Positions 30,858-34,122 of a stretch of DNA of 34,122 nucleotides are shown here, one piece after another. Each line of letters starts with the position of its first letter. Position 1 is the first letter of the stretch. Under the pieces are notes generated by a model. It did no database searches. It saw nothing but the letters and a program-made list of their open reading frames with translations, and had not been told where the DNA came from. Where the stretch lies: assembly GCA_009839745.1 (NCBI GenBank), contig VXPE01000131.1, forward strand, positions 36,703 to 70,824, in the 5' to 3' direction. The stretch comes from Candidatus Poribacteria bacterium. Its GTDB lineage: Bacteria > Poribacteria > WGA-4E > WGA-3G. A program made the position numbers and the translations under genes.

Positions 30858-31619
30858 CTAATCCTCAATGACCTCTAACCCTTGCATTCGCTCAAGGGCG
30901 AAGACGCGGGTATCCTGGCGCAATTCGCAAAATCCTTCTACACACAACGTCTCACCGGATGCCCGGCTGTTCGGAATATTCAGGAACCGCTCCGGTGTAA
31001 CGACACGCGTCCTCCACCTTTTGGCGCGCGGCTTTTTATACTCAAACCGAATCCGCTGCTCGTTGTCAATCGCGGATTGGATTTCTGTGAATTGTTCCGC
31101 AAATTCTGACTGCGATGCCTTTAGCGTAAAAGTGCCAAAAATGTTGCCTTCATGGTATGTCCCCCTGTAACATTCGGCACAGACGAGTCTGAGCGTATCT
31201 AACTTGTTCGTGCCTCCTTCAAATACGGGAATATCGTGCAGGAGATAGACATCCTGCTCTTTACCACACTTTGAACAGCGCGAACCCTTTTCTCGGATAA
31301 CTTGTCGTTTCCGTTCATCCCAATCGGGTGGCCAACACGGCAGATAGTCATAGATTTCGGTTAAAACGGATTTTACCTTCGCGAGTTTGGCACGTAAATC
31401 TTCACTATCAGCCTCCGGCAACGCATGCTGTTCTTGCGTTTCGTTTGGCACAAAGAGCGACAAGATGAGTTGCGATTTCTGTTGCTGCAGTGCCGTTTCA
31501 ATCTCATGTTCTCGCATCTGCAACAGGAGGATACATGAATAATGAACGAAGTCTCCGTTGGAGAGTGCTATATCGTATTCCCAATCTGTCTCTATCTTGC
31601 ATACGGTACAATAAGGCAT
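30858..31619 (-). CDS. Zinc-finger + HNH nuclease + WYL-domain fusion
   Basis: The 253-residue protein appears to have three parts. The N-terminus has a small zinc-finger-like module (C4, C7, H26, C29). The middle is an HNH-type nuclease module: DERKRQVIREKGSRCSKCGKEQDVYLLHDIPVFEGGTNKLDTLRLVCAECYR, with C115/C118, His 128 and C147/C150. The C-terminus (about 180-250) reads as a WYL domain: SAIDNEQRIRFEYKK, then RVVTPERFLNIPNS...CVEGFCELRQDTRVFALERMQGLEV. WYL domains sense nucleic acids or nucleotides in defence regulators, so this could be a ligand-gated nuclease (inference). AGGAG lies 6-8 nt before the ATG. It starts 17 nt after the AAA-PDDEXK gene, so both are in one operon. Confidence 0.72.
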   Translation of the reverse strand: MPYCTVCKIETDWEYDIALSNGDFVHYSCILLLQMREHEIETALQQQKSQLILSLFVPNETQEQHALPEADSEDLRAKLAKVKSVLTEIYDYLPCWPPDWDERKRQVIREKGSRCSKCGKEQDVYLLHDIPVFEGGTNKLDTLRLVCAECYRGTYHEGNIFGTFTLKASQSEFAEQFTEIQSAIDNEQRIRFEYKKPRAKRWRTRVVTPERFLNIPNSRASGETLCVEGFCELRQDTRVFALERMQGLEVIED

Positions 31620-31636
31620 TTCATGCTCCTGGAATC

Positions 31637-33247
31637 TTAAGCATCAGGGAGATGTGTCTCTGAAGGACGTTCCTGAACGACAGGAATCACATAACTCCGA
31701 ATTGTTACATCGTCGATTGTCTGGGTTTCCACACGCGGCTCAGGATCCTGGCGATGGTCAAAAACTATATAGTAACCTTCCGTTGTTCCTTCCAATTTGA
31801 GGTATGCCGCTAATTGCTGTTTGCCTGCTTCATAGCGACTCCTACCTCTCCAAATCTTTGTCTCAACAATGTATTTTTGCTGATTGTGCGTAATAAGGAT
31901 GTCCATCCTACCTCGCCCGGTTGGTACTTCTATGTGCATGACGCCACCAATACGCCCAACAAACTCGTCGAGGTAAGCAAGCAAGAGGTGGCGGCCTACC
32001 GATTCTTGCGGCGTATCTGGGACTTGCAAAATCCTAAACCCCGCACGTGCTATGAAATCTTGGAAGTTATCAAGTAACGCCTTCATTTCAATTTGATCGG
32101 TAGATGTGAGATACTCACGGAGCGCGTCGCTGGTATCTGTCGGGAAGTATTCCCGCTCTAACCCGTTTACGAGTGGCTTGAATGCTCTCATAATACGATA
32201 GAGGTAAATTGGATTGAGAATCTCACAGTCTCCGTCATTACCTCTTGCAATGACCCCATAAGTGGCGAGTTCACTGATAATGTCATTATCGGGATTGAAG
32301 TCCACGCCTTCATCACGTTCCATGATGTGCATCAGCATACTTTCAAAACGCGGATTTTTGCGGATGTTGGTTATCAAGTGTGTGATGTTGACATTGTTCT
32401 CCTCAAGGAGTTGTGCATGTGCCTTTGTAAAATGTGGCATCGTAATCGGTTCTGTTTTGGGAATATCCAACGCCTCTGTGAGAATCTGCGCGAATCGGTT
32501 GACGAGAACAGGTTGTCCAGCTGTCTGCTTATGAATGGATTCAATCACCTCGGGTGCAAATGGCTGTCCGACTTCTTCCGTATATTGCCCAAGGAGTTCC
32601 TGCACCTGTTCACGCGTGAAGTTCGGCAGGTTGAACTCATCTTGGATATTGAACGGGGAGATGGATCGGTCGTAGTTCAGCTGCGTAATACTCTTGACTC
32701 CGACAATACCGACACTATGTGGACATCGAGAAATAGGGTTTGAAACATAGATACGGCGAAGTGAATGCAGAAAACCTCTCACCGCTTCCTTCGGGATGCC
32801 GTCAAACTCGTCTATGATGAGGATAAGGCGTTGGTCACCCAGGAAACGGGAAAAGCGTCTAAAGAATCTTCCCATTGAGAGATGATCGGTGATCTCTGTG
32901 TTCTCCAAGAATTCCGCCAACGCTTCAGAAAAGACTTCTCCGCGTTGCGCAAAAATATTTTCTATCTCCTCGCGAATATCTTCGTGAAGATTGCTATAAA
33001 AAACCGACGGTGTGCAACCTTCGTATTCCTCAAAATTCAAGGCGATAGGGAAGTAGGCAGATGCTTCGTCTCTGAACACATCTAAGGCACGTTGAAAGAA
33101 GGTCGTTTTGCCGGTCTGACGGGGCGCGAAAATAACGATGTAACGCCCTTCTTCGACACGCTTGATGAAATCTGTGAGTTCAACAGCGCGGCTGACGACA
33201 TAGTTTCTCTCGGGATGAACGGGACCCTGCGTCCCAAAGCGTCTCAT
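31637..33247 (-). CDS. AAA ATPase fused to a PD-(D/E)XK nuclease domain
   Basis: From ATG 33247 (GAGG 6 nt upstream; a GTG at 33259 is less likely) the product has 536 residues. The N-terminal ATPase shows Walker A APRQTGKTT and Walker B LILIIDEFD, followed by a sensor-like SVGIVGVKSI and a winged-helix-like region (MLMHIMERDEG...ELATYGVIARGNDGDCEILNPIYLYRIM). The C-terminus is a PD-(D/E)XK nuclease: GRMDILI (Asp), then KYIVETKIW (ExK) and the GKQQLAAYL helix. This layout is common among AAA-like ATPases of unclear function in environmental bacteria. With the HNH-WYL gene downstream it forms a two-nuclease operon, possibly a defence or repair unit. Cytoplasmic. Confidence 0.82.
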   Translation of the reverse strand: MRRFGTQGPVHPERNYVVSRAVELTDFIKRVEEGRYIVIFAPRQTGKTTFFQRALDVFRDEASAYFPIALNFEEYEGCTPSVFYSNLHEDIREEIENIFAQRGEVFSEALAEFLENTEITDHLSMGRFFRRFSRFLGDQRLILIIDEFDGIPKEAVRGFLHSLRRIYVSNPISRCPHSVGIVGVKSITQLNYDRSISPFNIQDEFNLPNFTREQVQELLGQYTEEVGQPFAPEVIESIHKQTAGQPVLVNRFAQILTEALDIPKTEPITMPHFTKAHAQLLEENNVNITHLITNIRKNPRFESMLMHIMERDEGVDFNPDNDIISELATYGVIARGNDGDCEILNPIYLYRIMRAFKPLVNGLEREYFPTDTSDALREYLTSTDQIEMKALLDNFQDFIARAGFRILQVPDTPQESVGRHLLLAYLDEFVGRIGGVMHIEVPTGRGRMDILITHNQQKYIVETKIWRGRSRYEAGKQQLAAYLKLEGTTEGYYIVFDHRQDPEPRVETQTIDDVTIRSYVIPVVQERPSETHLPDA

Positions 33248-33397
33248 GTTTTTCCTCACGCTGTAATATGAACATTTCTATAACACATTCGTTTTGTTTA
33301 ACAAGCATACCCTATAGGTATTTCATTGTCAAGCGGTTTGCGCACTCTCCAAAGTGCTGGGAATCGGAGTGCCCTCTTAGAAAGAGGTTATCATCGG

Positions 33398-33985
33398 TTA
33401 GTCGGTTGTTGGCTTTTGTGCCTTTTTCAATGCTTTTTTCACGTCTTGGGGCGTAACATCGATGGTTTCTTGTCCCGTGTTGAGGGCATTGTATGCGATA
33501 ATGGTTTTGAGGATTTGATGTGCCAAGGTCACATGCTGCATAACGTCTTTTGAATTGCTATGTTGAAAGATGTGTTGTTTCCCATATCCGTAAAGGGTTT
33601 CTAATTCTCGAACGACGTTTTCCGGCACGTTGAGGTCGGGGATACGATAATTATTGCAGAACTCATCTCGGGTGTCCTTAAAGAGTGCCTTGTATTTATC
33701 GGGGAACTGTCCGTGGTCGATATCAAGACGGCGAAAGCGATTGAACAGGTTTTCTCGGATCTGTTCTTTGTGCGTTGCGAGTCCTTGGTTCCGGAGCTTG
33801 TCGCGAGCATTCGTGTAGTACTGTGTATACTCAAGATCATAGTCCTCAAGTGCTTTTTCATTGAGCAGTTCATCGGCTTTATCCTCGTACATTTCTTCAA
33901 AAATTTCCCTATTTTCTTCGATGAAATCGTTGATAAACTCAAGTTTTATCGCGGGTTCTTCTTCGCCATGGTCATCCTTTATCAT
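33398..33985 (-). CDS. Highly charged helical protein, unknown function
   Basis: The 195-residue ORF is rich in Glu, Asp, Lys and Asn and predicted helical throughout (EFINDFIEENREIFEEMYEDKADELLNEKALEDYDLEYTQYYTNARDKLRNQG). The C-terminal part (HVTLAHQILKTIIAYNALNTGQETIDVTPQDVKKALKKAQ) resembles a helical bundle. I do not recognise a family. The ATG at 33985 is the only plausible start, since an in-frame stop lies 24 nt upstream, but it has no Shine-Dalgarno. It lies 150 nt upstream of the AAA-PDDEXK gene on the same strand and may belong to that operon. Its GC content is visibly lower than that of the core genes. Confidence 0.55.
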   Translation of the reverse strand: MIKDDHGEEEPAIKLEFINDFIEENREIFEEMYEDKADELLNEKALEDYDLEYTQYYTNARDKLRNQGLATHKEQIRENLFNRFRRLDIDHGQFPDKYKALFKDTRDEFCNNYRIPDLNVPENVVRELETLYGYGKQHIFQHSNSKDVMQHVTLAHQILKTIIAYNALNTGQETIDVTPQDVKKALKKAQKPTTD

Positions 33986-34122
33986 TTCTGCGTCGGTAGA
34001 GAACCCAGTGATTGTAAGGGTTTATAGGCATTTTTTGTAACCTACTGCTGCGAAAAAAACAGATAAATTAACGACTTGTGCTAAATAACTGTTTGTAAAA
34101 CACAACTTCACAGAAGTGCCAT
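33986..34122. other. AT-rich non-coding end of window
   Basis: No ORF of note occurs here. The sequence is AT-rich and probably holds the upstream region of the charged-protein gene, but I see no convincing promoter hexamers. Confidence 0.4.

Overview
The window looks like a chromosomal segment from an uncultured, probably Gram-negative bacterium. It combines a conserved housekeeping block (priA, udg, rseP, dxr, cdsA, frr, tsf, rpsB, all read on the minus strand) with accessory genes typical of large-genome, particle- or sponge-associated bacteria: secreted LamG-domain proteins, an ASPIC/UnbV + TPR pair, a heparinase II/III-like protein, an FRG-domain protein and several nuclease-like genes. 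Gene content, AT-rich spacers and many dispersed repeats remind me of Candidatus Poribacteria. That assignment is inference; no rRNA or other decisive marker is present.

Layout. (1) 1-3629, plus strand: an accessory operon of a TPR protein (cut by the window edge), an FRG-domain protein and a second TPR protein, followed by small orphan genes. (2) 3694-5320: a repeat-rich island with a GxxExxY (PD-(D/E)XK_3) gene enclosed by 43-nt inverted repeats, then a toxin-antitoxin pair lying between direct copies of the same repeat. (3) 5322-6922: a tandem-GNAT acetyltransferase and ndk, divergent, with overlapping promoters. (4) 7072-8834: two tandemly duplicated secreted LamG proteins, each with its own related leader and its own hairpin. 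(5) 9034-13722, minus: an FG-GAP/ASPIC secreted protein overlapping a TPR protein, preceded by a class I aldolase-like gene, with copies of a dispersed repeat. (6) 13827-23705, minus: priA, udg, rseP, dxr, cdsA, frr, tsf and rpsB. rpsB has a near-consensus promoter and a structured leader. pyrH and uppS, which usually sit in this cluster, are missing, and a dispersed-repeat copy occupies the pyrH position. (7) 24001-28477: an APH-like kinase, queE with a metal-dependent amidohydrolase and a small membrane protein, a VOC protein, and a STAS anti-anti-sigma factor with promoter and terminator. (8) 28549-30705: a heparinase II/III-like protein. (9) 30858-33985, minus: an unidentified charged protein, an AAA ATPase fused to a PD-(D/E)XK nuclease, and an HNH-WYL fusion in the same operon.

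How the parts fit together. The core block serves translation (S2, EF-Ts, RRF), phospholipid and isoprenoid supply (CdsA, Dxr), envelope stress proteolysis (RseP) and DNA repair or replication restart (UDG, PriA). The accessory parts are dominated by protein-interaction repeats (TPR), nuclease folds (GxxExxY, AAA-PDDEXK, HNH-WYL) and secreted binding proteins. The best candidates for an undescribed system are the TPR-FRG-TPR operon at the left edge and the AAA-PDDEXK / HNH-WYL operon at the right edge. The most striking structural signals are the repeats: a 10-nt-periodic inverted repeat around the GxxExxY gene, and a roughly 100-nt dispersed repeat that seems to supply a ribosome-binding site to frr and the N-terminal codons of a TPR gene.
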